Notes under the pieces: generated by a model | The model's input: the letters and a program-made list of their open reading frames with translations, nothing else | What the model was told of the DNA's origin: nothing | Database searches by the model: none | Shown: piece by piece, positions 36,328 to 46,665 of the stretch | Layout of the letters: each line of letters begins with the position of its first letter | How positions within the stretch are numbered: position 1 is the stretch's first letter | From: Buddleja alternifolia | Lineage: Eukaryota; Streptophyta; Magnoliopsida; Lamiales; Scrophulariaceae | Assembly: GCA_019426215.1 (NCBI GenBank) | Contig: CM033402.1 | Span: forward strand, 868,001 to 932,000 | Direction: 5' to 3' | DNA: 64,000 nucleotides | Translations under genes and position numbers: made by a program

Positions 36328-36597
36328 TTAATAGCCTAAATTTGGGAGCTTCTTCAGTGGTGTGCATATTCTTTCGAGAGTTGAAGCTGCCTTGGACCAC
36401 ATGTTCCATTGGTTATACAGCTCGCACCAATGAGAAAAACCATGAATCGAACATCTATAATATAGCCTCCCCGGATTTTCTTCATATTCAGAAACATTTA
36501 TTATAGTTTTCCTCCCACTCTGCCACTTAATACACGTTTCCTTCCTATATTTCACTCTGAAGCAGCTTGAGGACTGACTTGAGGAAGCCATTCTCAC
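36328..36597 (-). CDS. GRF-type zinc-finger-like ORF inside the MULE
   Basis: This 89-residue open frame begins MRMASSSQSSSCFRVKYRKE. It holds ETCIKWQSGR, NPGRLYYRC and a final cluster SIHGFSHWCEL. The NPGR-(F/Y)-(F/Y)-RC block with a preceding Cys and a following aromatic/His/Cys cluster is the GRF zinc-finger pattern, found in small plant proteins of the At4g04775 type. The first Cys pair is reduced (CIKW instead of CxC-G). It lies on the opposite strand from the transposase and converges on it, as mudrB does in maize MuDR, but it does not resemble MURB to my knowledge. Whether it is expressed or merely a captured gene is open. Confidence 0.55.
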   Translation of the reverse strand: MRMASSSQSSSCFRVKYRKETCIKWQSGRKTIINVSEYEENPGRLYYRCSIHGFSHWCELYNQWNMWSKAASTLERICTPLKKLPNLGY

Positions 36598-36869
36598 ATT
36601 TCAGATTATGTGAACAAACCAAAATTGATGCATTTATGCTGGGATTCCAACAGGCATATTTTTTATGTGCAAAACATTACATTGACACCCCATGAAAAAT
36701 AGGTAAACATTACACATACCTCCCCTGGGGGTATATTGGGCAATCACAATTTCTGGACTTTTTGGTCCAGGCTGGATCAAGGGTATTTTGGGAAAAGTCA
36801 AAAAGATCTTTGATGACGTCGTCAAAAATCTGCTCGCAAAAATTGGCAAGGAGTGCCCGTGTAATCCAA

Positions 36870-36964
36870 AACATAATCGAGGGGGTGTGTTTGTAATTAT
36901 GGATTAGTGAGGGGAGTTTTATGTAATTACCCAATTATTGAAGGGGTGCGAGTATAATTATCCC
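36870..36964 (-). repeat. MULE right terminal inverted repeat
   Basis: Inverted partner of 31810-31905, ending in ttatccc at 36964, immediately followed by the target duplication tttcaata. Confidence 0.85.
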
Positions 36965-37030
36965 TTTCAATATTACAGAACATCACTATTTTAGGGGAAA
37001 ATGTGAAATTGAATGCTCGTAAGACGGTCT

Positions 37031-37086
37031 CTAAAAGATTGTGCAAGAACAAGAGCTCTGTTTTTGTTTCTCCGACTGGTTCTTAT
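37031..37086 (-). pseudogene. Stray copy of the last MUB exon
   Basis: A 56-bp segment with an AG acceptor matches the final exon of the MUB gene (44420-44475) at the same length and frame. It would end in a CTIF CaaX-like box instead of CTIL. No other MUB exon is nearby: it was carried along with the duplicated orphan-gene flank. The match continues in the surrounding sequence up to about 37180, where the glutaredoxin-spacer duplicate begins. Confidence 0.85.
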
Positions 37087-37518
37087 CTGCATTTCAACAA
37101 AAAAAACTGAAAATTGTGTAATTTTATTGCATCCAAAGAACAACACTAAGTCTTCTTAAGAAGGAAGATTGTTACATTCTAATAAAAACTGGTGATAAGT
37201 GATAACATCAGAATAGGTATATCCATGATAAGAGAATATTGTGTAATTTTAAAGGTGGCAAATACAGTGACGTAGCTGCAGCCTCCAAAGTGAAAACAAA
37301 ATGGTATTGTATGAACACCTCTTCATTTTTGGACCAAATAAAATGAACCTGGACATTTTCATCCACTACTTAACTAGAAATCACTATTAATTTTATTCAG
37401 GAAAAAAGTGAGTCCAAATTATACCATCATTCTATAAAGTGATGAGACGATGGAATTTGATGAGAAAAAAGGTGCTACTCAAAGGACAATTGTCATGGCT
37501 TCGACTCTGCATGAGCTG

Positions 37519-37699
37519 GCACACGAGATCCTCTATTGCAAAATGGTGTTGCATCTCCTATTGCATTCATTCTATACATAACAAGTGTATAAATTTTTTT
37601 CTTAAATATATAAGTGATTTGAATTTTGTACACTTGTCAAAGATAGAAGTGAATGCAATAGGAGATGCAACACCATTTGCAATAGAGGATCCGGATTGG
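37519..37699. mobile_element. Foldback MITE (~180 bp)
   Basis: Inverted arms of about 48 bp (left gatcctctattgcaaaatgg at about 37528; right arm ending tttgcaatagaggatccgg near 37693) flank a short AT-rich loop. Copy 1 of the duplicated spacer reads 'catgagttggaagg' uninterrupted at about 6278-6291, so this is an insertion, with gagctgg/gagttgg as probable target duplication. Related foldbacks occur at about 40232-40392 and 40575-40745. Confidence 0.8.
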
Positions 37700-38483
37700 T
37701 GAGTTGGAAGGGGTCGAGGTAGTTCAAATCTTCAGTAACATTCTCATGTAACACTTCATGTATCACGCATAGAAGTATGATAAATATATACATTATACAC
37801 GGGTGGTTGGGATGTGAGAAAAACATGTATTGTGGAGAGACATTTGAAAACTCACTCTCCACATCCTAATATATACACTTGTTTCACATTTATACATGTT
37901 ACAGTAAGTATTATACGAGAATGTTACAAAGAATTTGAATTGGTGCCCTGCACGACTTTATTCACATCAAGTTCGTTATATCATAAAGAGCCCAGTAAGG
38001 AGCTGGTTGCTTTCTTCTTGGGCCGCAAAAGCCCATTTCTTGAGAATAGTCTGATCAAGCCCAGAAAATGTTATAACTCAAAGGGGCCTGGCCCAGTCTT
38101 CTGTAGTGTTTAGTGCAATCGTCTTGTTTACTGAACTTCATAATTGGGCCTCCATCTTGTAAAGCGACGGGGAGTATAACTTGACCCGAGCCCACCGCGT
38201 TTCTATCTTTGGTCAGAACCAGTACATTGGCCCAAAGCCCGATTATTTTAGAACCATCCCGAGTAGAATGGAAATACTATGCTAGATCGAGTCTAATGGT
38301 CCTAATGTCTACATCTCTCACACAATAAGATGTATTGTGTATGGTCCCCACACACACTTGTGTGAGAGTGATTGACACGAGTTTTATACTCGGACCATTG
38401 GATTCAGTCTGATATAGAATTACCCCAAGTAGAATGAATCCTTCGAGAAGGATAAATCGAGTAATGTGTATTATGCGAATCCC

Positions 38484-38652
38484 GAAAAATACTTGCCTGC
38501 AACGGGTCGTAGGCCCCACCTGTACACCTTGTGGATGTAAAAAAGACACATCACTTGTTTTTTAATTCAAAATTATATATTAAGCGATGTGTTTTATTCA
38601 CATCCACAAGGTATACGAGGCTCAAGACCCAGTGTAGGCAAGTGTTTTCACT
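38484..38652. mobile_element. Foldback MITE (169 bp)
   Basis: The element starts gaaaaatacttgcctgc and ends in its inverted counterpart gtaggcaagtgttttc, with inner arms 'caccttgtggatgt' and 'acatccacaagg'. The 7-bp repeat gaatccc flanks it (38477-38483, 38653-38659). The equivalent position in copy 1 (about 7154-7162) has a single gaatccc and no insertion. Confidence 0.82.
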
Positions 38653-40112
38653 GAATCCCAGACAATGGTTGTCCACAAAATGTATCACAAATTACATTTG
38701 TATATTACCCTTCTTTGTAATAAACTACTTTCGATACGAAAGCATATTAAGTTCATGGTTTTTCATTAGAAGCATCACAGACAATTTTAATAAGAAATTA
38801 ATTATAGCTTAATTATTGTGTACTATTTACGAGTATAAGCCCAAAGTGACAGAAAAACCCTCACCTATAGAAAGTCATGACCAAACATAACCAAGGTCCT
38901 TGTGTTCCTACTTCCTAAACGGATCTCCCCAGCCCGACCCTAAGAGCATCAGTACTTTTGACCTGCCAGGAATCACGAGTGTCGTCTCTAGTAATTTGCC
39001 CGCAAAATTTGTCCACACCCATGATGAACTAAGAAACTCATGAATTACCTCTAACACAACGTATACGTATTGAGCGGACACTCATCCCTCCCCTATGAGT
39101 GACTCAAACTAGTCTCGAGATATTCCAATAATTGTTTGGACAATTAACATGTCTTAGGACTTGGTATTCCCGGTCCGCCCAAATATGATCCCTTCCCCAC
39201 TCAGCTTTCCATCAATTCTCATGTAAGATATATGCAAAGAGATACGCACGCATGCTAAGTTGCTTGTGAGAAGTTTAGTGCACAAGTTGCACACATCCCA
39301 AAATAGTGTATCCTTATGAATGCCATAACCTCTTAGCACGTATCATTTTGTAATTTTAAAAATATTTTATACACTTTAAGTGTATACATAAAGTGAAATA
39401 CAATATGAAACAAGATTTTACGAGAGAGAATCCGAACTGCGCATGTTGGTGGGCACAACAACTCCTCGTGATCTTTCTTCCAAAGACTAGAATATATATT
39501 GTTCAGCAAGGGTGTGGTTGGAACTTGGAAGAATCTGAAGGAAAAATTGACCACCCCTCTTTACGATTTGCATCATTTTCTTGTTCATTTTCCTTGCTAT
39601 AATGAAGAATTAAATCATTAACAAATGGTCAGTGCGAGAAATCACCATTCTTCGAATTTTCAATTATTTTTAATAAACCAGCATTCGTATTGCCTCTACA
39701 TACGTTCAAGTCGAATAGACTCTCCTTCATAGGCATTCTTATTGCCCCTCCTACGTCACATGAGATCTTCAACTGCAAAATGGTGTTGTATATATTTAAT
39801 CTTGATTGCAATACATTGACACCCCATTTATGAGATTCTAATTTCGAAAAACATCCAGAGTTTGAGCAACATATTACAATTTCAACCCCTATTAATAAAA
39901 GCCTCTTATTTTAATTTTGAGTTATCAAGATGATAGTATTTTAGTAATTTAAGAAATATCAAGGGCTTATGGCAATCTTCAAGTCGCTCGACAACCAGTA
40001 CTCGGATGTATACCTACATGGCAACATTTTCATATACCTACATCAAAGCATTTTTCAGGAGCAAAGTTTCTTGAAGGAATAATTAATATGCAATTTTACA
40101 TATCACGCGGTC

Positions 40113-40803
40113 AAAAATGTTCCAATTACAAAGAATTTATTCAAAAGTGTGTTCAACTTGTTTTGTGCTGAACATAAATATTTCTAGTATATTTCTTTAA
40201 AAAGTGCCTTTAACATATCGTTTTTTCAAGTCGGATCATCTATCCAAATTGTGTTTCATCTCTTATTCCATGTACTTATATGCGTGACAAGTGTAAATAT
40301 TTTCTTTAAATAGATAAGTGCTATGTATTTTATATACTTGTCATACATATAAAAACATGAAACAGGAGATGAAATACGATTTGAAACAGAGGATCCGGTT
40401 TCCGTTTTTAGCATCCAAGTTGCAAAAGCTCACCTCCTTTTAAAATATTCTTGCTTTAAAAATGTTCCAATTACAGAGAATTTATTCAAAAGTGTGTTCA
40501 ACTTGTTTTGTACGGAACATAAATATTTATAGTATATTTCTTTAAAAAGTGCCTTTAACATGTCGTTTTTTCAAATCGGATCATCTATCCAAATCGTGTT
40601 TCATCTCCCATTCCATGTACTTATATGCATGACAAGTGTAAATATTTTCCTTAAATAGATAAGTGATATGTATTTTATACACCTGTCATGCATATAAGTA
40701 CATAAAACAGGAGATTAAACACGATTTGAAACAGAGGATCCGGTTTCCGTTTTTAGCATCCAAGTTGCAAAAGTCCACCTCCTTTTAAAATATTCTTGCT
40801 TTA
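40113..40803 (+). repeat. Two ~345-bp tandem repeats
   Basis: Units at 40113-40456 and 40457-40803 share aaaaatgttccaattaca at the start and tttaaaatattcttgct at the end. Each contains a foldback MITE ending 'acagaggatccgg'. The MITE inserted before the tandem duplication. Confidence 0.85.
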
Positions 40804-40821
40804 TATATATATATATATATA

Positions 40822-41745
40822 GATCATTTCAATCACTTGATCAATATCTTTCTTCAGGTGTTCATGTACTGATTCTCTTCTTGATCGGTATGTTTACTGA
40901 ATTTCATGTCCTTTTATTTCGTTCTTCTTTTGTTTTTGCATTCTCAACTTCTAATCATCTCATTACACGCTTCTTCTACTTGTTAAAGAATAGTTAAAGT
41001 TTTTTATCTACTTACATATGACATTGCAAGTTGAAAAATGTCGATTAGAAGTTGTGATTCTGTTGTTGCTAAATGGACTTGGTTATGAATGGAGTATGCT
41101 ATTTTTCCAAGCGCATGTATGTATTTTTGCTTTATATATATAGAGAGAGAGATCATTCTCTTCTTGATCGGTATGTTTCCTGAATTCCAAATCCTTTTAT
41201 ATCTTAGAATCCAATCTTGTTCTGTTTTTGCATTTTCAACTTCTAATCCTTTCATTACACGCTTCTACTTATTAATGAATAGTTGAAGTTTTTTATCTAC
41301 TTACATATGACATTGTAAGTTGGAAATTTTCGATTAGAAGTTGTGATTCTGGTGTTGCTAAATGGATTTTGTTATGAATGGAGTATGATATTTTTCCAAG
41401 CGCATGTATGTATATTTGCTTTTTATAAGTATATATATCAATCATTTCAATCACATGATCAATTTCTTTCTTCAAGTGTTCATGTACTGATTCTCTTCTT
41501 GATCGGTATGATTCCTGAATTCCGCATCGTTTTATTTCTTTAGAATTCGTTCTTGTTCGGTTTTTGCATTTTCAACTTCTAATCCCCTCGTTACACGCTT
41601 CTACTTCTACTTATTAATGAATAGTTGAAGTTTTACATATACTTACATATGACATTGTAAGTTGAAAATTTTCGATTAGAAATTCTTATTATGGTGTTGC
41701 TAAGTGGATTTGGTTATGAATGGCATATGCTATCTTTCCAAGTGC
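40822..41745 (+). repeat. Three tandem ~300-bp units upstream of the orphan gene
   Basis: Units begin at about 40823, 41150 and 41439. Each contains gtactgattctcttcttgat (partly missing in unit 2), 'tttttgcattttcaacttct', 'acttacatatgacattgtaa' and 'gaatggagtatgctat'. They lie 0.8-1.7 kb upstream of the intact gene. A single inverted copy heads the split copy at 24060-24310. Promoter or leader function is inferred from position. Confidence 0.85.
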
Positions 41746-41813
41746 ATGCAGGGATGGAGCCAGGCTAAGTGGATTTGGTTATGAATGGAGTATGCTATCT
41801 TTCCACGTGCATG

Positions 41814-42200
41814 CAGGGATGGAGCCAGGGGAGCCTGGAGGGGCCTCCTCAATTTTGAAAAATTATTTTTTTACCTTACAAAATTTTTGATATTTGAATT
41901 TCACCCCCTCAAAATCAAAAAGTATCATGTTTTTTCCCTTTATTTTGAGTTTGTCCCCCCCTCCCCCCAAACCCAAAATCCTGACTATAACGAAAGAGAT
42001 ACAATAGTATAAAGTATGTCAAAAGTTGTAATTAAACCTAGTTCCTTATTATATTTTCCTCCATAAATATAGCGTATCGTACCGCGGGGGGCAAAGCCCC
42101 CGCACCCCCCTTTGAATCCTTCGACTATCTGGCAAAAAAAAGTGTATACCTATATCACAACAATCTCGCCCCCCCTCATTAAAATTCGGCTCCGTCCCTT
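41814..42200. mobile_element. Non-autonomous hAT element (387 bp)
   Basis: Begins cagggatggagccag and ends ggctccgtccctt. Imperfect 8-bp flanking repeats are cgtgcatg (41806-41813) and agcgcatg (42201-42208). A 63-bp tandem duplication just before it (41701-41825) contains an extra copy of its left end. The interior shares the 'gcgtatcgtaccgcgggg' region in inverted form with the element at 7409-8071. Confidence 0.75.
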
Positions 42201-42570
42201 AGCGCATGTATGTGTGGACTGTGAAATTGAAATTCCCCAGTTGTGTCTTTGAGTCAATAGGAATTATCATCTTGCTTTGGTCATATGTTGTTCCTTAGTA
42301 TTCATTGCATGAGACTTGCTACTTTTTGCGTGAATTACAGTCCAGTTTCTTGGATTCTTGACATTTTAAACTTTATCCGCTCAAAGTTTTCTTTCTTTGT
42401 TGCAATTCTTTTTGTGACGTTGTTATATAATTTTTGTATATTTTTCTTAAATAAAATGTTTGGTTTATTTGTCAACATAAATGATCTATCTATTAGGTTG
42501 TTTTAGTGATTGTCTTGTTAACCTGAAATAAATGTTTCCTTGTTGTAGGAGTTGAGTTTAGGTTTTTCAA

Positions 42571-43071
42571 ATGGAATCAGAGCTATTTTATTGGCTAGAA
42601 GCCCATGAGAACCCCAACATCACAGTTCCATTTTCGCCTGGGAATCGTGTGCCATTGAAAGACTTTCCATTTGAGAGGATTGGAAAGTGGGAAGCGTTTT
42701 GGTGGAGGAGTTCAGACTTGGATATTGTTCTTGATGCTATCAAGGACAAATCCAATAAGGATAAAACGGACATAGAGTGCTTCAAGAATCTTAAAGGCTT
42801 CGGTCATTCGGACGTGCCGGTCTACGTGAAAGTGCGAACCAAGGAACAAGCTTCTTTGGTTACTTACATTCTAAATAAGTTCATCTTCAACTATGTTGTC
42901 GTGCTATTATACCATGAATGCACCAAGGCTACAAAAGAGGACATTGAAGAGATATTCAAGAATGCGGGGATCACCCTATACCTGTCCGAGTACCGTGTTC
43001 CAGAATATGCATCCAAGAACTACGACCGGATGAAACCTGTCTTGGTTTATGACAATAGCATTAAAAAATAA
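42571..43071 (+). CDS. Orphan protein, 166 aa, intact family member
   Basis: I do not recognise this protein. It starts MESELFYWLEAHENPNITVP, has an aromatic/basic N-terminal part (FPFERIGKWEAFWWRSSDLD), then an acidic/basic middle with VPVYVKVRTKEQASLVTYIL, a hydrophobic strand-like FIFNYVVVLLYHE, and a C-terminal KEDIEEIFKNAGITLYLSEY. The pattern suggests a compact cytosolic alpha/beta fold. There is no signal peptide or membrane segment. A possible 5'-UTR intron ends at ttgttgtag just before 42550. Four other copies or fragments lie within 18 kb, all broken. The open frame surviving while relatives carry stops argues for coding function. Upstream lie three tandem promoter-like repeats and a hAT insertion. 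Confidence 0.72.
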   Translation: MESELFYWLEAHENPNITVPFSPGNRVPLKDFPFERIGKWEAFWWRSSDLDIVLDAIKDKSNKDKTDIECFKNLKGFGHSDVPVYVKVRTKEQASLVTYILNKFIFNYVVVLLYHECTKATKEDIEEIFKNAGITLYLSEYRVPEYASKNYDRMKPVLVYDNSIKK

Positions 43072-44419
43072 TGAATCTGTTGGTTGCCTTAGATTACTTT
43101 TGTGTTTTGTCTGTTGAACAAATACATTATTGTTGTGTGATTCTCTAGTTTGATTACTGTTGTTTTAGGCCAAAAATGGATTTCCTTCCATTTCTACTCT
43201 GTTGAATTCTATTTTCCTGTAGTTACCTTGACTTGCATTATAATAGAATTCTTTCAAAGAAGAACAAGAATAAAAAAATCCAATTAATCATCCTGCTTTC
43301 CTTAGAAATTAGAAATAATTAATTCCTTAAGAAAAATCAAATTATTCATCCTGCTTTCCATAGAAAAAAACATTCAAATTAGAACTATCTAATTCCTTAA
43401 AAAGCCTAACCTATCATGTATCCTCATCCTGCTTTGCTGAGGGAGTGATAGTACAAGGAAAACAAGAAAATATTGGGTTGAGATTGAAAGCTTGTTGGAT
43501 CTTGATTTACTAGCATAGCAAATCAAATTTGAATATTTCTATTTATCTTCGAAAGGTTTTGAAGTTCGGCTCAAACTTGACCATAAATACAACGAAATAT
43601 ATAATCAATAATTTGGAACGTGTTTGACTCATTTAAAAAAGTCAAACTTAAATATAAATTTTTAACTTCAATAAAATTCAAATAAACTTCCACAATACCT
43701 TTATTTTGTTGGCCAATTCGTTTACAGTCTTAGAAGTACAAGACCACTCAAATTACAAAAAATTTACCCCCTCCCAATAGTTCATAAAGTTATGAGGGAG
43801 GTATGTGTAATTATAAAGATAAGGGGCCTATCTATAATTAGGTCATACCCTAGGGGTGGTAAATGTAATTAACTCTTAATACTAAGAAGCTTTATGAGTA
43901 AAATAGACACAACAGAAGTTCTTTTCCCATGGCTATTTAAGAGTAGTTGAACGACATCTCTCATGGACTAGAGTTTTATGGCAAAAAACGATGGAACGGA
44001 CAGTTAACACTTCTAGCAATTTAATCATACGTAGATTACATAACGGAACGAAGAAATAAGACGTGATGGCACAACTTATCCCACCAAATCCTGGATTTGA
44101 ATGAAGTTATCCAATGAGTAAATGCAGAAGTAATCTCATGCTATCTACTGTACTTGTGGGTGGAGTATTAAGAAGTTACTTACATTTCGCCCAATGCTAA
44201 GCACAAAGGTTATGCAGACAATTATGCATTGTCTAACAAATCACAACATGAAGGAAAATATATTACAAGTAAACAATTACAACATAAATGAAAATATATG
44301 TTACAAGTATAAAGAGAAAGTTCCAGATTTTGGATTTTCTTAAAAAGCATCATTGTCAATATTACAGAACATCGGTATTTTAGGGGGAAATGAGAAGTTG
44401 AATGCTCGTAAGATGGCCT

Positions 44420-45182
44420 CTAAAGGATTGTGCAAGAACAAGAGCTCTGTTTTTGTTTCTCTGACTGGTTCTTATCTGCATTTCGCCAAAACAAAAAAAA
44501 AAAGCAAGAAAAACTGAAAACTGTGACTCAAATTTAGACCCTCCAGTGGAACTATTATATTGCATCCAAAGAACAACACTTAAGAAGGAAGATTGTTATA
44601 ACATATAAATGTTATCAACAACGATATCTCAATATTCTGATCCTCTATAATAAACAATTTAGCAAAGCGTACCTGTCTTTCTTTTAGCAGCAGCAGGCTG
44701 TACTACCACATGCATAGTAATAACTCCACTAGGAAGGTCACCGACTTGTATTCTGGACTCGGCAAGTGTCTTCCCATTCTCCAAAAATTTCCCAGAATGG
44801 ATTAATTTCATATCAGTCACTGACTTTGGTACAACTGATTTATCTGTAAATAAAGAGGGCAAGAGGCTTAAACTCAACAATGCAATCAGAAATAACTTCT
44901 AGAAAACGTTGATAGATAGTCTATTTTTCATTGATAGAATTTGATAACTCGACACAATATACAAGAGTAAGCAAAAAACCTTGTCATTAACAAACTTAAT
45001 TAAGATTAAGTTAGTAAAACGTATACACGTATAGCGACAGACTCACAACCTTGGGGCCAGTTAGAAAGAAGCCTTTGCTTAAGAGTGGCAATAGTAATTG
45101 ATGACGAGTAGGTTCCATGACATATATCTGTTCCATCAAAAATTCTGAACTTAAGTTCAAGACGCTCGTCTCCTTCAGCCAT
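44420..45182 (-). CDS. MUB: Membrane-anchored ubiquitin-fold protein (MUB), 3 exons
   Basis: The minus-strand exons are 45050-45182, 44673-44843 and 44420-44475, totalling 360 nt for 119 residues. Exon 1 encodes MAEGDERLELKFRIFDGTDI and TYSSSITIATLKQRLLSNWP, exon 2 DMKLIHSGKFLENGKTLAES and VITMHVVVQP, and exon 3 the tail ending CSCTIL. This is the MUB family: a ubiquitin-like beta-grasp fold with a C-terminal CaaX box (CTIL), prenylated and anchored to the plasma membrane. MUBs bind UBC8-type E2 enzymes and can hold them at the membrane. The Leu at the CaaX end favours geranylgeranylation, and the neighbouring Cys could be palmitoylated. Frame is conserved across both introns. Upstream sequence 45183-46330 is probably 5' UTR with introns, and a hAT MITE lies in it. 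Confidence 0.93.
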
Positions 45183-45687
45183 GGTAGCCCTCCTCGACTA
45201 TGTTTTCAGAAGTCCACTGCAAAAAACTTTGAGTAAATGAATTCACTATACGAAAACTCACCTGCTCAACGAGAATTTCAGACAGATGATTAATCATTCC
45301 AACACTCATAAACAAAAATAAGAAGAATTTTGTAGATAGCTAAAACTTCAACAACGCTCACCAGCAACTGTACATTTGAATCACCACCAAATGAACCAAG
45401 TAACCACTTCATATGATCTTACAGCTTCTCTTATTACAAAACCCTCAAAAGAAGCTCCTGTATCAAAAATCGACAAACAAATCATGCACGTAAAATTCTC
45501 CATTGTTACACTACATTTAGCTCTATGATTTATCAGGGGAAACATAAAGGAAAAGAAAAAAGATTAAATATTCTCCTTTTGTACATAATATATCCATTTT
45601 AAGAAAATCTTCTATTCAGCTGAGCCTCATGAAGAAAGTAAATGAAATTGACTTATATCGATATCTCTTCGTGCAAGCACTTCCTAC

Positions 45688-45866
45688 CAGTGACGAAGCC
45701 AAGGGAGGCTGGTAATGGCAGCCGCCCCCCTCAACTTTTGAAAATCACATTGTTCCCCTATAAATTTTTAATATTATAATTTTTACCCCCTCAAAAACCT
45801 AAAAATATCAAGTTCTCCCATTTTTTTGTATTCGCCCCCAGAACCAAAATACTGGCCCCGTCCCTG
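45688..45866. mobile_element. hAT MITE (179 bp) in MUB 5' region
   Basis: Starts cagtgacgaagccaa, ends ctggccccgtccctg, with 8-bp flanking repeats cttcctac (45680-45687) and cttcctat (45867-45874). The interior resembles the C-rich and AT-rich interior of the element at 41814. It lies in the probable 5' UTR intron or promoter of MUB. Confidence 0.82.
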
Positions 45867-46499
45867 CTTCCTATATATTTCCTTATATGATTAAATGTAC
45901 GAAATAAGATTTCTCAATATCAATCAACTCATAAACCGTCACTTTAACAAATTAGATCTAGATATTCATTTCTTAAAGTCATCATTCACAATAAACATCA
46001 AGCCCTAGCTCAGACTCAAGCACAAATACAATGAATCTCGAAATCCAATCACAGAAATCGAAATTTAACACAAAAAATGCTAACTTCATACTGCAAAAAT
46101 TACTTAAATTTCTTATACGTTGTTCCTTTGACCAATTGAAATCACACGAAGCAGCATAATAACTAAAATTTCAACAATATTGTTTGGAAAAATTGATTAC
46201 CGAAGAGTAACTAACCTGATCAGGACGGCATTAATGAAACATCGACGAGGCGCTGAGAAATAATTAAGAACAGTTGCGAGCACGACACCGCCGGAGAGAA
46301 TGAACAATCGCCGTGATTATGAATTATATATATATATATGTATGTATGTATATGATTCGGTGGTGTTTGACGCTTCGCTTGTCTGTTAGCTTATCAGTCT
46401 TTTCTTTCTTTGCTTTTATTTGGGGAAAGCAAAAAAGGAAAGCAGAGGAAAAATAAAAATTAAATTAAATGATGTTCTTTTCTTCTTTTTTAAATCTAG

Positions 46500-46665
46500 C
46501 CCAGAGCCCAAAAAATTCGGACCGATAGTCTTTAATTATGAATCACACAAATCTTATAAAATTTCAAATAAAGAAAAAATATCATAACTAATGACAAATT
46601 GGAATTGAACTCGTGACCTCCAACATAAAATTGGTGGCGGATACCACTAAACTAACGAATCTTGG
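46500..46665 (-). mobile_element. tRNA-derived SINE
   Basis: On the minus strand a polymerase III A box (TTAGTTTAGTGGTATCC, about 46640-46656) is followed after about 20 bp by a B box (GAGGTCACGAGTTCAATTCC, 46601-46620). The rest is a tRNA-unrelated body. It lies upstream of the MUB promoter. Degenerate relatives are at 21950-22140 and 27815-28000. Confidence 0.6.

Larger units (their letters stand above)
31810..36964 (+). mobile_element. Mutator-like element (MULE), ~5.16 kb
   Basis: Terminal inverted repeats of about 90 bp (gggataattacactcacacc at the left; the reverse complement of the right end begins gggataattatactcgcacc) share the internal block actaatccataattacaaac. An exact 8-bp duplication, tttcaata (31802-31809 and 36965-36972), flanks the element. 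The duplicate locus at about 44345-44360 is unoccupied. Inside is a MuDR-type transposase gene on the plus strand, broken by several stops and frameshifts, and a convergent minus-strand ORF for a small zinc-finger-like protein. Subterminal regions are C-rich on the left and G-rich on the right. Confidence 0.92.
37189..40803 (+). repeat. Segmental duplication, copy 2 (glutaredoxin spacer)
   Basis: Direct-orientation match to 5985-10264. It lacks the hAT element and the 554-bp MITE of copy 1 and carries two extra foldback MITEs (37519-37699, 38484-38652). Its right end, corresponding to the promoter of the glutaredoxin at 10411, is itself tandemly doubled (40113-40456 and 40457-40803). No glutaredoxin follows; the orphan-gene promoter repeats begin at about 40822. 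Confidence 0.88.

Noticed and set aside
44659..44880. 73-codon single-exon reading of MUB
   Set aside because: It reads through both splice sites and would lack the N-terminal half and the CaaX box; the three-exon model keeps both.
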